NCBI GenBank assembly: GCA_963797085.1
Contig: CAWCOA010000008.1
Coordinates: forward strand, 71,551-135,550
Origin: JASJBU01 sp963797085
Lineage (GTDB): Bacteria; Pseudomonadota; Gammaproteobacteria; Chromatiales; Chromatiaceae
Length of the DNA: 64,000 nt
Direction: 5' to 3'
Shown here piece by piece: positions 52,956 to 62,270 of the stretch; within the stretch, counting starts at the first letter, position 1; every line of letters begins with the position of its first letter. A program made the translations under genes and the position numbers. The notes beneath the pieces are model-generated. The model ran no database searches, had not been told where the DNA came from, and saw nothing but the letters and a program-made list of their open reading frames with translations.

Positions 52956-54905
52956 TCATGGTGAATCCTGTTTCGGCCTCACCAGCTGGGGACAGACAGC
53001 GGCTATCTCTTGATACACCCGCCAGGGGTGTTTTTCATAGCGTCGGGAGAAGTGGAAGGGGATCAGGTGCTGGACCTGCGCCTCATTGGCGATTTCTCCA
53101 CAGGCAAGGGTTGTCAGATGTCCGGTTCGCCGGGCCTGCGCGCGCTCCTGTTGCAGGAAGGTCGCCTCACAGAAGAAGGTGTGAGCGCCCTGCGCCAATG
53201 TCCTCAATCTGATCCGGTTATCTAGGGTATCCGCAAAATCTGTCGCATACACCAGCTTGCTGCCCTGGCTTATCAGTATCAGGTCCTCGGCGAGCTTTGC
53301 CACCAACTCCGCACGGCCATCGGGAAGCGTAATTCTAGCTGTCTCCTCACCAGCATAGAGACACTCCTTCAGCTCATTCAGCCACGGGCCGGGTTCCAGT
53401 TGCCTTTCGAGTAATCGTTCCTTGCGCACGTTGATCTGTTTAACGGGCTGATAGGCGAAGGCCAGAACCGGCGTGCCATGGTCCAGAGTCACGGCGCGCA
53501 CACAGAAATCAGGTTCCGCCAACAGTACACCCTCCCGCACAGCCTCTTCACCACAGGGGTTACAACCTGGCTGCCCGGCCTGGAAACGGTATCTTTTCAA
53601 ACAAGTGCCATGCAGTTCTGCCACCTCGAAGCGAGGCCCCCGTATGCCGATCCGGTCCCAGTGAATCCCACTGATGAGTCCCGCTATGTTGTCCGCTAGA
53701 CCTGGCGGTCCATACAGACGGCAGACACTGCTCTCGCCGATGCGGGAACGCAGCAACCAGAGAAAGCCGCAGATGTGATCCACATGGGTATGGGTAATAA
53801 AGACATCACTCACCTGATGGGCAATACGTGCCGGCAGACGCGAACCATCTCCGAGGTCAAACAGCAGGCTGCGCCTTTGGTGGCGCAGGCGCAGATGCAG
53901 TAGCGGATCACCGAACACACCATTCACCAGTACCGCCATGGCGGTTCCCACATGCACCAGAGGCCGCACTCCACCATTTGCTTGTATCGCCGCATCCGGC
54001 AGTAGATCCGGCGGCGGTATATAGCGCACCAGCCTATCGGCAAATGGCTTGTTCGTAGTCAGCAGACCAGCGGTATCACGGCAGGCATCCCGCACCAGTA
54101 AGGTGTCGGTCGGCCGATGAGGGGCGGGCAAACGCACGCTGAGTGTTCCGTTATCGGCGCCGGTCACCTCACCCATCACCACAGTAAATTCCCGTTCCAG
54201 GAAGGCCACCTGCTTGCCCAACCAGGCTTCCGGCGCATTTCTGGGCGGGGTTCCAACCGTTTGTAGTTGCTGCAAGGGAACAATCCGTTCCTCTGCCCCA
54301 TCAAGGTAGTGATCCCAAAGCCCGGTGCGCTGCCGGGCACGCGTCATCTTGCCGGAACGGCTGGCTTTTTCTACAGCCTTGATATATGCCACCTCGATAC
54401 CCAAGCTTTGCAGCTCATGCACCAGCAGTGGCGGCTGGGTCGGACGCTGCAATACCAGCACTAGATCGATATCCGCTGCCCGAACCAGTGAAGTGAGCAG
54501 TTCGGCACCGGCAACCCCTCTGATCACACCAGGGGCATCCAGTAGCAAGGTGCCAGCAGAGACTTCATCAGCCAACCTGCTGACTGCCGACACCAGGGGC
54601 AGGCGGAATCTGGCGGCATCCAGAGAACAGATCGCCTCCATCCCCCTCAGTGACCAACCCGTTTCCTCCCAACTCCCCAGGCAGACCGTGCCAGGCGCGC
54701 CAAAGACCGGTGAGCCCGGGTCCGCACTGAGACACCAGACCGAGCGTCCCAAACCCGATAACTGTGCTGCCAGATCCGCAGCCAGAGTGGTCTTGCCGAT
54801 GCCAGGCTGGCCGAACAGCAATACCCGTCGATCCCGGCTCAACAGATGCCCGGTAATCAAGGCAGGCTCAGCCTCGAAGCATGCTGGAGAATCGACCTGG
54901 TTCAT
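52956..54905 (-). CDS. Clp1/Grc3-like polynucleotide kinase domain fused to an RNase Z-like nuclease domain
   Basis: 649 residues, one clean frame. Residues about 20-200 resemble the Clp1/Grc3 kinase domain: Walker A GQPGIGKTT (32-40) and LLLDAPGVIRGVAGAELLTS (about 120-139), where Clp1/Grc3 proteins have D/N-T-P-G-W-V-x-G. From about 315 the protein is an RNase Z-type metallo-beta-lactamase: HTHVDH (372-377), a His in LDHGTP (475), Asp in VYATDFAD (556), GHLTT (595-599) and the final HFSRRY motif (His618). All expected zinc ligands are present. A cysteine pair GCNPCGE (447-453) may be a loop insertion. The combination suggests RNA end processing or repair: phosphorylating a 5' end and cutting a 3' trailer. 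The substrate is unknown. Confidence 0.85.
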   Translation of the reverse strand: MNQVDSPACFEAEPALITGHLLSRDRRVLLFGQPGIGKTTLAADLAAQLSGLGRSVWCLSADPGSPVFGAPGTVCLGSWEETGWSLRGMEAICSLDAARFRLPLVSAVSRLADEVSAGTLLLDAPGVIRGVAGAELLTSLVRAADIDLVLVLQRPTQPPLLVHELQSLGIEVAYIKAVEKASRSGKMTRARQRTGLWDHYLDGAEERIVPLQQLQTVGTPPRNAPEAWLGKQVAFLEREFTVVMGEVTGADNGTLSVRLPAPHRPTDTLLVRDACRDTAGLLTTNKPFADRLVRYIPPPDLLPDAAIQANGGVRPLVHVGTAMAVLVNGVFGDPLLHLRLRHQRRSLLFDLGDGSRLPARIAHQVSDVFITHTHVDHICGFLWLLRSRIGESSVCRLYGPPGLADNIAGLISGIHWDRIGIRGPRFEVAELHGTCLKRYRFQAGQPGCNPCGEEAVREGVLLAEPDFCVRAVTLDHGTPVLAFAYQPVKQINVRKERLLERQLEPGPWLNELKECLYAGEETARITLPDGRAELVAKLAEDLILISQGSKLVYATDFADTLDNRIRLRTLAQGAHTFFCEATFLQQERAQARRTGHLTTLACGEIANEAQVQHLIPFHFSRRYEKHPWRVYQEIAAVCPQLVRPKQDSP

Positions 54906-54951
54906 TTACCTCTCTGTTCTGAGCATAGCGGAAGTGGAAGCTTTCTCTGCT

Positions 54952-56075
54952 CTAGCTTTTGATATCGAGTTCAAACCTGCCATGCATCAGCTTTGTCACC
55001 CCTGTTCCCAGGGAAGCACACTCCCGGTCCATGGTCTGTTGCAGCCAGTTCTGATCCTGTTCTGTCGGATAGTGCAACCGGAACTGCCTGATCTGCAGGG
55101 GCGTCATCGTCAAGCTCAGTAATCTACCGGATCGAGGCTCCATGGTAACGAAGTACATCAGGGTCAGATCATCCCGGAACGTTTCATATCCGCTAATGCC
55201 CTCGTAGTCATTGAGAAAATCCCCACAGCCATAAAAAATGGGGCGTTCCCAATATATCTCGATAGCCTTGGGATGATGGGAGGAGTGCCCATGCACGATA
55301 TCCACCCCCGCCCGGTCGATCAGCCAATGGGCAAACTGCCGCTGTTCAGATGGAATCTGGTATCCCCAATTGCCACCCCAATGGATGGAAACCATCACCA
55401 GGTCTCCCGGATGCTTCACCATGGATATCCGGTGCGCCACTCTGGCGGCCTCATCCTCTGACAGTGCTTCCAGCAATGCCACCCCCGGCTGCCGGGGCTC
55501 GGCCTGCCACTTCCCGGGTACACCGCTCGACAGGTACGCAAATGCTAATAGCAGCAACCTGCCCTTCTCCGGCAGCTCGAATATCACCGGCGTCTCTGCC
55601 TGAACAGATTCACCTCCGGCGCCAGCGCTTCTGATACCAGCCGCTCCCAGTGACTTCAGGGTATCCAGCAGGCCATCATAACCCCAATCCAGCACATGAT
55701 TGTTGGCCAGCACACAGGCATCTATCCTCGCTGCCGTGAGGCAGGGCATATTTTTCGGATGCATGCGGTAGTTGATGCCTTTTTCGGGCCAATAGGCGTC
55801 GCTGCTGGTGACCGCGGTCTCGAGATTGATGATCCGCAGATCCGGATCGAGCTGCTGAAATTCAGTCAGCGCATCACCCCAGATATAGTCAAAAGAGACC
55901 GGCCTGGATATGGGACCGTTTGCCTGCTCCGCGATCTTCACATAGTCTCCGGCACTTTTCAGATAATCCTCATGGATACGCGGATGGCTAGGATGGGGCA
56001 ATATCTGGTCGATTCCACGACCTGTCATGACATCGCCGCACAAAAAGAGGCTCTTCCGGTGGAAGGATACATGGT
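54952..56075 (-). pseudogene. CapA-family protein, 3' part (split by ISL3 element)
   Basis: About 375 residues of a poly-gamma-glutamate capsule synthesis (CapA) family phosphoesterase: KSLFLCGDVMTGRGIDQILP (first metal Asp), NLETAVTSSDAYWPEKGINY, VLANNHVLDWGYDGLLDTLK, SIHWGGNWGYQIPSEQRQFA, DIVHGHSSHHPKAIEIYWER. These motifs are intact. The true N-terminus lies 1.3 kb away on the other side of the ISL3 element at 57377-57499. As read, a start could only come from within the IS end (ATG 56103), replacing about 42 residues including the signal peptide. Probably not exported or not made. Confidence 0.85.
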
Positions 56076-57376
56076 GGTGTCTTAGCGTAAAATAGGTTGG
56101 CATAGTGGTCTGGAGCCAATCACCTATATTCAGGAGCACCACTCATGTCCACGAGCCTGCTGTATCACACCTGGGGAATCCGGGGTTATGACTATGTCCA
56201 TACACGCTACGAGAAAGGGAGCACAATCTTCAGAGTGGAGCAGGAGGATTCCAGCCTACGCTGTTCATGCTGTAAAAATCGGAAGGTGAAGAAACGGGGC
56301 GTTACCGAACGCACCTTCAAGGTCACGCCAGTGGGAAATCGCTCCGTTCTCATCGAGTTGCCTGTGCAGAGAGTCGAGTGCCTGGCATGTGGTGCTGTGC
56401 GCCAGGTCGACGTCCAATTTGCCGAACCAAGACGAAGCTATACCAAGAGCTTCGAGCGCTATGCGTTAGATTTGTCCCGCCACATGACGATCCAAGATGT
56501 GGCGCACCACCTCCAGGTGGGTTGGGACACGATCAAGGATATCCAGAAGCGCTATCTGCATCGGCGGTTTGATAAGCCCAAACTGGGCAAGCTCAAACGG
56601 ATCGCCATTGACGAGATCTATCTTGGTAAACGTAGCGGCTATTTGACGGTTGTGATGGATCTGGGCAGTGGCGCTGTGATTGAAGTCGCTGAGGGTAAAG
56701 ATGCAGCGGCCCTCAATCCTTTCTGGAAACGACTGAAACAGAGTCGGGCGCAGGTTGAGGCCGTGGCAACGGATATGGGGCCTGCCTATATCAAGGCAGT
56801 TCGTGAGAATCTGCCGAAGGCCACCTTGGTCTTCGACCACTTTCACGTCGTCAAACTCTACAATGAAAAGCTCTCAAATCTGCGCCGAGCGGTGGCGAAT
56901 GAGGCGGATGCCCTGGGAAAAAAACCCTCAAAGGGACGCGCTGGTTGTTGATGAAAAATCCCTGTCACTTGTTGGTGGAGAATGACGAACACACCCGACT
57001 GCAAGAAGCGCTACGGCTCAATCAACCCTTAGCCACCGCCTACTACATGAAAGATGACCTGCGCCAAGTCTGGAAACAGGAGGACAAGGAGGCTGCTGCA
57101 TTCTTGCTGGATGACTGGATCAAACGGGCTGCCGTATCAGGCATCCGAATGTTGCAACAATTTGCCAAGACTCTCGCAGCCTATCGTTCGGGTATCCTGG
57201 CCTACTATGATTTCGATAGACTTTCTACCGGCCCACTGGAGGGCACAAACAACAAGATCAAGACGCTTCAGAAGATGGCCTATGGGTTTCGGGATATGGA
57301 ATTTCTCAAACTGAAGATCAAGGGACTTCATGAATCCAAGTATGCTTTAGTCGGATGAACCCAAAAAGAGACAAAT
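56076..57376 (+). mobile_element. ISL3-family insertion sequence inside capA
   Basis: Carries an ISL3-type transposase. The left end begins GGTGTCTTAGCGTAAAATAG and the right end, read inward, TGTCTCTTTTTGGGTTCATC; these are imperfect inverted repeats, so the exact ends are uncertain by a few bases. Seven-base flanks ACATGGT (left) and AAATGCT (right) match at five positions and may be a decayed target duplication. The host gene is a CapA-family protein read on the opposite strand, whose two halves lie on each side. Confidence 0.8.
56145..57358 (+). pseudogene. ISL3-family transposase with a frameshift in an A7 run
   Basis: The N-terminal zinc-finger-like region LRCSCCKNRKVKKRGVTERT and VQRVECLACGAVRQVDVQFA precede the DDE domain (IAIDEIYLGKRSGYLTVVMD with the first Asp, VEAVATDMGPAYIKAVRENL with the second). 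At about 56925 the frame shifts: GGAAAAAAACCC with seven A reads into a stop, while eight A would give TLKGTRWLLMKNPCHLL and continue to STGPLEGTNNKIKTLQ (catalytic Glu) and the stop at 57358. A one-base loss in a homopolymer inactivates it, or is a sequencing error. Confidence 0.88.
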
Positions 57377-57499
57377 GCTTTCTGGGGATGTTGCAGCGTT
57401 GTCGGGAATCATGCCGCCTGTGCATCGCTCAACCACACCGCCCGTGGTAAAACCCAACGCACCCAGACCGAGCAGGTGAAGAAACGGCCGCCTGTGCAT
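57377..57499 (-). pseudogene. CapA-family protein, N-terminal part (split by ISL3 element)
   Basis: From ATG 57499, with a strong GGAGG ribosome site 6 bases upstream, the frame reads MHRRPFLHLLGLGALGFTTG and on to NAATSPESI, reaching the ISL3 end. RRPFL is a twin-arginine (Tat) signal motif, so the intact protein was probably exported folded. After the element the sequence resumes in the same gene as SFHRKSLFLCGDV at about 56070. This joins the two pieces into one capA-like gene. The remaining stretch 57500-57763 between it and the nitroreductase remnant has no recognised gene. Confidence 0.75.
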
Positions 57500-57763
57500 A
57501 GCTCGCCTCCAGTGAGATCACCATTAAAAAAACCTTTCTTCATATCTTCATATATTGAGTCTAGACCGCATTCTTGACCCACTATTCCCGCTACCTGAAA
57601 GACCTTTGGTGCTGATCCAGGCGCAGAGTTCGAAACGCTCAGTCATAACCAGGTTGATATTGTGACAGCCCCAGGTTTGAAGGTTCAGCATCAGCTTGTT
57701 TTCCTGGTCATCACCTATGCTTTGATACAGCGCTGTTTAAACAATAGGCACTATGGGCATAAG

Positions 57764-58252
57764 ATGACGAAACTGGTCCTGCTGCTGACCCTGACAGTTG
57801 CGGCCTGCTGGTAGACAACTATGGCTGAAACGAACATCTATCAGCTGCCGGAACTACGCCTGGAAGGTGACAAGGCCTTGATCGATGTATTGAAGGAACG
57901 CCGATCAATACGGGAATAATCAGCCCAGCCATTGACCCTGCAATAGGTTGCTCAACTCCTATGGTCGGCCCAGGGAATCACCTCGCGGGATGGTTTTCGC
58001 ACCGCTCCGTCCGCTGGCGCACTCTATCCCCTGGTATTACATCTGGTGGCTGAAGCGGTGGAAGGGCTGGCTCCCGGTAGTTACCGATATGATCCTCACA
58101 GCCATACACTGAAAACAGTCGTTGCTGGTGATCTTCGCCCCGCCCTTGCACATGCCGCACTGGATCAGGGATGGATTCAGCGGGCATCAGCAGCGGTGGT
58201 GATAACTGCGGTTTATTCACGCACAACCAGGAAATATGGCAGCCGGGGCTGA
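57764..58252 (+). pseudogene. SagB-type nitroreductase remnant
   Basis: The frame from ATG 57764 (MTKLVLLLTLTVAACW, a signal-like start) meets TAG at once, then continues TTMAETNIYQLPELRLEGDK, LIDVLKERRSIRE, two more in-frame stops (near 57917 and 57944), and VAQLLWSAQGITSRDGFRTA, PSAGALYPLVLHLVAEAVEG, ASAAVVITAVYSRTTRKYGS. The motifs are those of SagB-type dehydrogenases (ERRSIR and SAGALYPL). Three nonsense codons and a missing C-terminal third show decay by point mutation and truncation. The original function (oxidoreductase of peptide or small-molecule modification) is only a family guess. Confidence 0.85.
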
Positions 58253-58341
58253 GAGGGCTGCTTTTCACTGACCGCACAACCTTGGAGACGACCTTGTGGT
58301 CATTGCTGGGATAGACAACGGATTACCCCACAGACACGCCA

Positions 58342-59610
58342 ATGACAGATATTGAGTGCATACAATTTCTCCAATGAGTCCTACCTCAATTGCAATTGCG
58401 GTGGCTGGGATTTCGGAAGGTGCGCAAACAGGTATGCAAACGTATTGCCAGACGCATCGGGGAGTTGGGTCTGCCCAGCCTTAAGGCCTACCGGTACCAC
58501 CAACAGGACAACCAGGATGAGTGGCGGATGCTGGATGGCCTCTGCCGCGTCAGTGTTTCCCGCTTCTACCGTGACAAGCGGGTATTCGGCATGTTGCAAG
58601 ACGAGTTTTTGCCCTCTCTAGCACAAAAGGTGCTGAAACAGGGTGGTACTAAACTGAGGATATGGAGTGCAGGCTGCGCCTCGGGCGAAGAGCCCTATAC
58701 CCTGGCACTGCTCTGGACCTTTACCCTAAATGCCCGGTTTCCTGATCTCAGGCTGCACATCGCGGCGACAGACACTGCCCCGGATCTGTTGACGCGGGCC
58801 AAAGCGGCCTGTTATGCCTATGGGAGTGTCAAGAATCTGCCTGAGAGCTGGCGGGAGAGGATCGAGGATCAGCACAATACTCGCGTCGAGGAATGGCTGG
58901 CTCCGCTTCGTGAGCAGGGTATCGATCTGCATCTAGACATACAGTGGCATCGGTTCGCTTTTCTGGCGATTATCCGCGAGGTGCTCCGACATGGCCACGA
59001 TCTGCTCATCAAAACTTCTGAAGGCGTAACCGGCGCCGGGGTCGTCCTGTTCCACCCCACCGACCGTCACCTGATGCGCAAATGCCCCTGCCCGGTCTGG
59101 ATGGTCAAACCGGAGCCGCACCCTGCGTACAAACGCATCCTGACCGCGGTGAACCCGTTTCCGGATGAGCCGGCAAATCACACATTCAACGCACGAATTC
59201 TGGAGCTTGCCGCCGCGATAGCAAGACTGGACGGGGCGGAACTCCATGTCGTGCATGCCCACCAGGAATATAATGCCATTACCCTGGAACACCTCGGTGT
59301 CGACGTGGACGACATCGAAGAGCGGAGCCTGGCGCTGCGTCGGCAAGGCCTGGATCGGTTGCTGGCGAGCCTATCGGTAGCGGAAACACGACCCCACCTG
59401 GTGCTGGGCCCTCCCAAAGAAGTGATCTTGCAGCTTGCCTCTCGCGAGGGCATCGAGTTGATCGTGATGGGTACGGTTGCGCGCACCGGTATCCCGGGAC
59501 TGTTGATCGGCAATACGGCCGAGAGGATTCTGGATGGCGTCGAGTGCGATGTCCTCGCCATAAAACCTGCGGGATTCGTCACCCCGGTCACGCTCACCCA
59601 TGCGGAGTAG
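58342..59610 (+). pseudogene. Chimera: CheR-type methyltransferase joined to universal stress protein
   Basis: ATG 58342 reads MTDIECIQFLQ, then TGA where relatives have Trp, then VLPQLQLRWLGFRKVRKQVC and a CheR methyltransferase with FRSVSRFYRDKRVF-type motif and SAM motif IWSAGCASGEEPYTLALLW. At about 58860, after PESWRERIEDQ, the sequence becomes a UspA-type protein (IQWHRFAFLAIIREVLRHGH, LFHPTDRHLMRKCPCPVWMV, then GTVARTGIPGLLIGNTAERI with the ATP-binding G-2x-G-9x-G region). The join keeps the frame but removes the CheR C-terminus and most of the first Usp domain. This is a deletion product; the open part (58390-59610) could still be translated from TTG. Confidence 0.75.
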
Positions 59611-59709
59611 CGACTGCATCATGTGTAAAGATGAATTGGACTCGAGAATGGACAACAGGTACGCCGCCAACCTTGCTTTGACGGAGTATCAGACAGCCTG
59701 AAAAACCGA

Positions 59710-60192
59710 ATGATGAAAATCATCCTGCTCCTGCTGCTAGGGCTGCTCGCCCTGTTGAATGGTTGTACGTATCTGCAACAGCCCTCCTTGATCTTATTCC
59801 CTTATGCAACGCTTGGCCAAACACCTGAGGAGTGGGGACTTGCGTATGAGGATGTCTTTCTGGATACCGAAGAGGGCGTGCGCCTGCATGGCTGGTACAT
59901 CCCACGTCAGGGAGCGAAGCAGACCCTGCTCTTTTTTCATGGTAATGCGGACAATATCTCCCATCGCGGCGCCTCCGTGGAGATCTTTCACCGGCTTGGC
60001 CTGAATATCTTTATCTTCGACTACCGGGGTTACGGTAAAAGTCAGGGCAAACCTGATGAGAATGGACTCTATCAAGACGCCAGGGCGGCCTGGCGCTATC
60101 TGACCGATGAGCGAGGGTTCGATCAGCAAGATATCATCCTGTTCGGTCGATCGCTTGGCGCGTTTGTCTCTGCTGTGAAAAGAGGAAGGTAA
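59710..60192 (+). pseudogene. Truncated alpha/beta hydrolase lipoprotein
   Basis: 160 residues. Lipobox-like signal (LLLLGLLALLNGCTYLQQPS) and the first half of an alpha/beta hydrolase: TLLFFHGNADNISHRGASVE, IFIFDYRGYGKSQGKPDENG, and the nucleophile elbow FGRSLGAF. It then ends abruptly in SAVKRGR and a stop, before the catalytic Asp and His. Relatives are about 260-280 residues. The 3' half is gone. Downstream at 60256 lies the start of another gene, so a deletion joined the two. Confidence 0.8.
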
Positions 60193-60255
60193 ACAAATTC
60201 TCAATCTGCCGGAAAACGAAGCCCCCCTTTACCTCATACCTGCTGGGAGAACCCG

Positions 60256-60330
60256 ATGAAACGCACCATCTCCACCAGGCTGGGGATTACACTGGCCCTC
60301 GTTCTCCTGCTGGGTGGCAGCGCCGTCTAG
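60256..60330 (+). pseudogene. N-terminal fragment of a chemoreceptor-like membrane protein
   Basis: ATG 60256 reads MKRTISTRLGITLALVLLLG and GGSAV then TAG. The preceding GGGAGAACCCG gives a ribosome site. It looks like the first cytoplasmic residues and first membrane helix of a chemoreceptor or HAMP-domain protein. The stop coincides with the left end of the ISKra4-like remnant, so the gene was cut by that insertion. Confidence 0.55.
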
Positions 60331-61188
60331 AGAATGATTCATTTGGTGGGGTCACTGGGCTACCTGATAAAGTTGATTTTCCCCAGCGAAACCCGGATAC
60401 CATCGAGCGAACGTATCACTGAGGCGACCATCGACCATATCGGCACGTACTTGCAAGAGCCAATGTGCTCCCATCGGAGACCAGCGCATCTGCTGTGATT
60501 TCGACATCCTTTTATCAATTAACTGGTTGACCGCAGACTCCATGAGCGCCGTAGAAATGCGTTGACCGTTCCGGTAACGCCGACCGTAGTTGATCAGCGA
60601 ATGCAGATTGTTCTTGAGATAGCGCATGAGTTCCTTGATCAACCGGCGCAGACGAACCACAGGTCGCTTCCCCGTTATCGAGGGCAACCAGATCACCATC
60701 CGTCAACACGGTGACGTCGTCGGTCTTTGGACCTAGCTCACACAACCTTTTCATCAACCGATTGCTCGCCGTGTGATTGCACTCAATCGTATACACGAAT
60801 CCCAGACTGCGAGAGCCTTTATTTTTGCTGAGAATACGACCGATAACCACCTCAAAACTGCCCTCTGAATCGGGACGGCAATCGTGCACATAGCCACTGT
60901 CTAGACCCACAGCCGTCACTGGATCCTTCTTGGCTTTAGAACGATCGACAGGCTTTGGTTCAACCGCTTCCTGCAGTTCAGATTCCAGTCGTTAGGGTAG
61001 CTGCCTTCAGCGGGCCTGTCCGCTCAATCTTGGACACGATCAGCGGTGCGGTCGAATCGTCTTCACTTTGTTAGCAGGATGGTAAATTTCATGTCGTCTC
61101 CGGCAGCATTTGAAATACACCATGATCCTACTTATTGGTCTAATGTTATCAATCCATTAGCCGGCACCCCACCAAATGAACCGCTCTC
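60330..61188 (-). mobile_element. ISKra4-like element remnant, 859 bases
   Basis: Bounded by imperfect inverted repeats of about 23 bases: GAGAATGATTCATTTGGTGG with GGT at the left, and GAGAGCGGTTCATTTGGTGG with GGT reading inward from the right, three mismatches. Inside is a broken transposase on the minus strand: LDSGYVHDCRPDSEGSFEVV, then a frame change to RRLIKELMRYLKNNLHSLIN and QRISTALMESAVNQLIDKRM, SKSQQMRWSPMGAHWLLQVR. The blocks match ISKra4-type transposases. The N-terminal portion is missing, and the element is much shorter than usual, so it is internally deleted. Confidence 0.75.
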
Positions 61189-61350
61189 CTGGCTCACTAC
61201 ACCGCGATCGGAGACGAAACCATGTTGGCGTTGGTGAAAAAGGTATCCCCTGTGGCCTGGATGAACGTCAATCTCAACGGCACATATAGCTTCAGTTTTG
61301 ATGAGAATATGATTAATCTGGCAGACTTATTACGTCCATTGACAGGTTGA
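61189..61350 (+). pseudogene. Tn3-like transposase C-terminal fragment
   Basis: Just right of the ISKra4-like end, the frame reads HYTAIGDETMLALVKKVSPV, AWMNVNLNGTYSFSFDEN, INLADLLRPLTG and a stop at 61348-61350. The S-P-V-A-W-x-x-x-N-x-x-G-x-Y pattern is the C-terminal signature of Tn3-type transposases. Only about 45 residues remain. No terminal repeat or resolvase was found. The assignment is from this short motif. Confidence 0.5.
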
Positions 61351-61631
61351 ATTCGACAATTTGAAAAGCAAGGCTCCTCTGGAGGCCTTGGTATCACTGG
61401 TCTGCAACGCTTTATGCGACATTTCGCGGGGATGTCCCTAGTACCCCTACTTCAGTAATCTTAACCTGGGCTTTTCCGTTAGTTCTATCGATTTTCCTGC
61501 ACTGTTATTCCGGTAATCAGCCGCCTGACAGACTGTGACAAACTCAATGAACTGACTGCTTACCGTTGATGATGCTGGGGTTGCAGGATCCGACAAACCT
61601 TCTATACGGTGGAATTAACGAGGTATTCTGA
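61351..61631. other. Intergenic region before marC
   Basis: No gene recognised. A short hairpin near 61371-61390 (AAGGCTCCTCTGGAGGCCTT) could be a terminator-like structure but is not followed by a clear U-run. The marC promoter should lie here; I cannot assign its boxes. Confidence 0.3.
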
Positions 61632-62270
61632 ATGGAAAACTGGAATGAATATACGCGATTCTTCACCGCTCTCCTGGTCATTCTTGATCCGTTTATGGCG
61701 ATCCCAATACTCCTGGCTCTGACCGAGGGTTATAGCCAGGTAGAACGAAACCGCGTGGCGCGCATCGCCACAATAACGGTAGCCACAGTACTGATACTCG
61801 TTGCAGCGATGGGTGAAACCTTGCTCCATTGGCTGGGCACCAGTCTAGGTTCATTTCGAGTGGGCGGCGGCATCGTTCTGTTCCTGATGGCCCTGGCGAT
61901 GCTGCAAGCCCAGTCAGACCCGGTACGCAGCACACCCGCGGAAGCCAAAAACGCAGCGAAAAAAACCAGCATCGCCGTGGTGCCTCTGGCAATACCCCTG
62001 TTGGCTGGACCCGGCGCCATGAGCACTGTCATCATTGCCATGCATCGTTCATCAACGCCCTACCACCCCTGGATGATATTGGCGATCATTCTGCTGGTTG
62101 CCCTCATCTTGTGGCTGGTGCTGCGGCTCGCACGCCCTATTGGGAAACTATTGGGAGAGATCGGCCTTAATATACTGAACCGTATCTTTGGCCTGATTCT
62201 GACCGCCATTGCGGTGGAGGTGATCGCCAATGGACTAAAACAACTGTTCCCAGTGTTGGCTCAAACCTAA
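61632..62270 (+). CDS. MarC family integral membrane protein
   Basis: 212 residues with six predicted membrane helices, for example FFTALLVILDPFMAIPILLA, ITVATVLILVAAMGETLLHW and MILAIILLVALILWLVLRLA. MarC signatures are LDPFMAIPILLAL near the N-terminus and VVPLAIPLLAGPGAMSTVII in the middle. The function of MarC is unknown; the old link to multiple antibiotic resistance was not upheld. The frame is intact. It is the first sound gene after the broken stretch. Confidence 0.93.
   Translation: MENWNEYTRFFTALLVILDPFMAIPILLALTEGYSQVERNRVARIATITVATVLILVAAMGETLLHWLGTSLGSFRVGGGIVLFLMALAMLQAQSDPVRSTPAEAKNAAKKTSIAVVPLAIPLLAGPGAMSTVIIAMHRSSTPYHPWMILAIILLVALILWLVLRLARPIGKLLGEIGLNILNRIFGLILTAIAVEVIANGLKQLFPVLAQT

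Noticed and set aside
58375..58377. TGA at a conserved Trp position in CheR as a sign of stop-codon reassignment
   Set aside because: Genuine genes in the window end normally at TGA (for example the coupled ATGA stops in the polyene operon), and the other internal TGA replaces Arg, so these are plain nonsense mutations.
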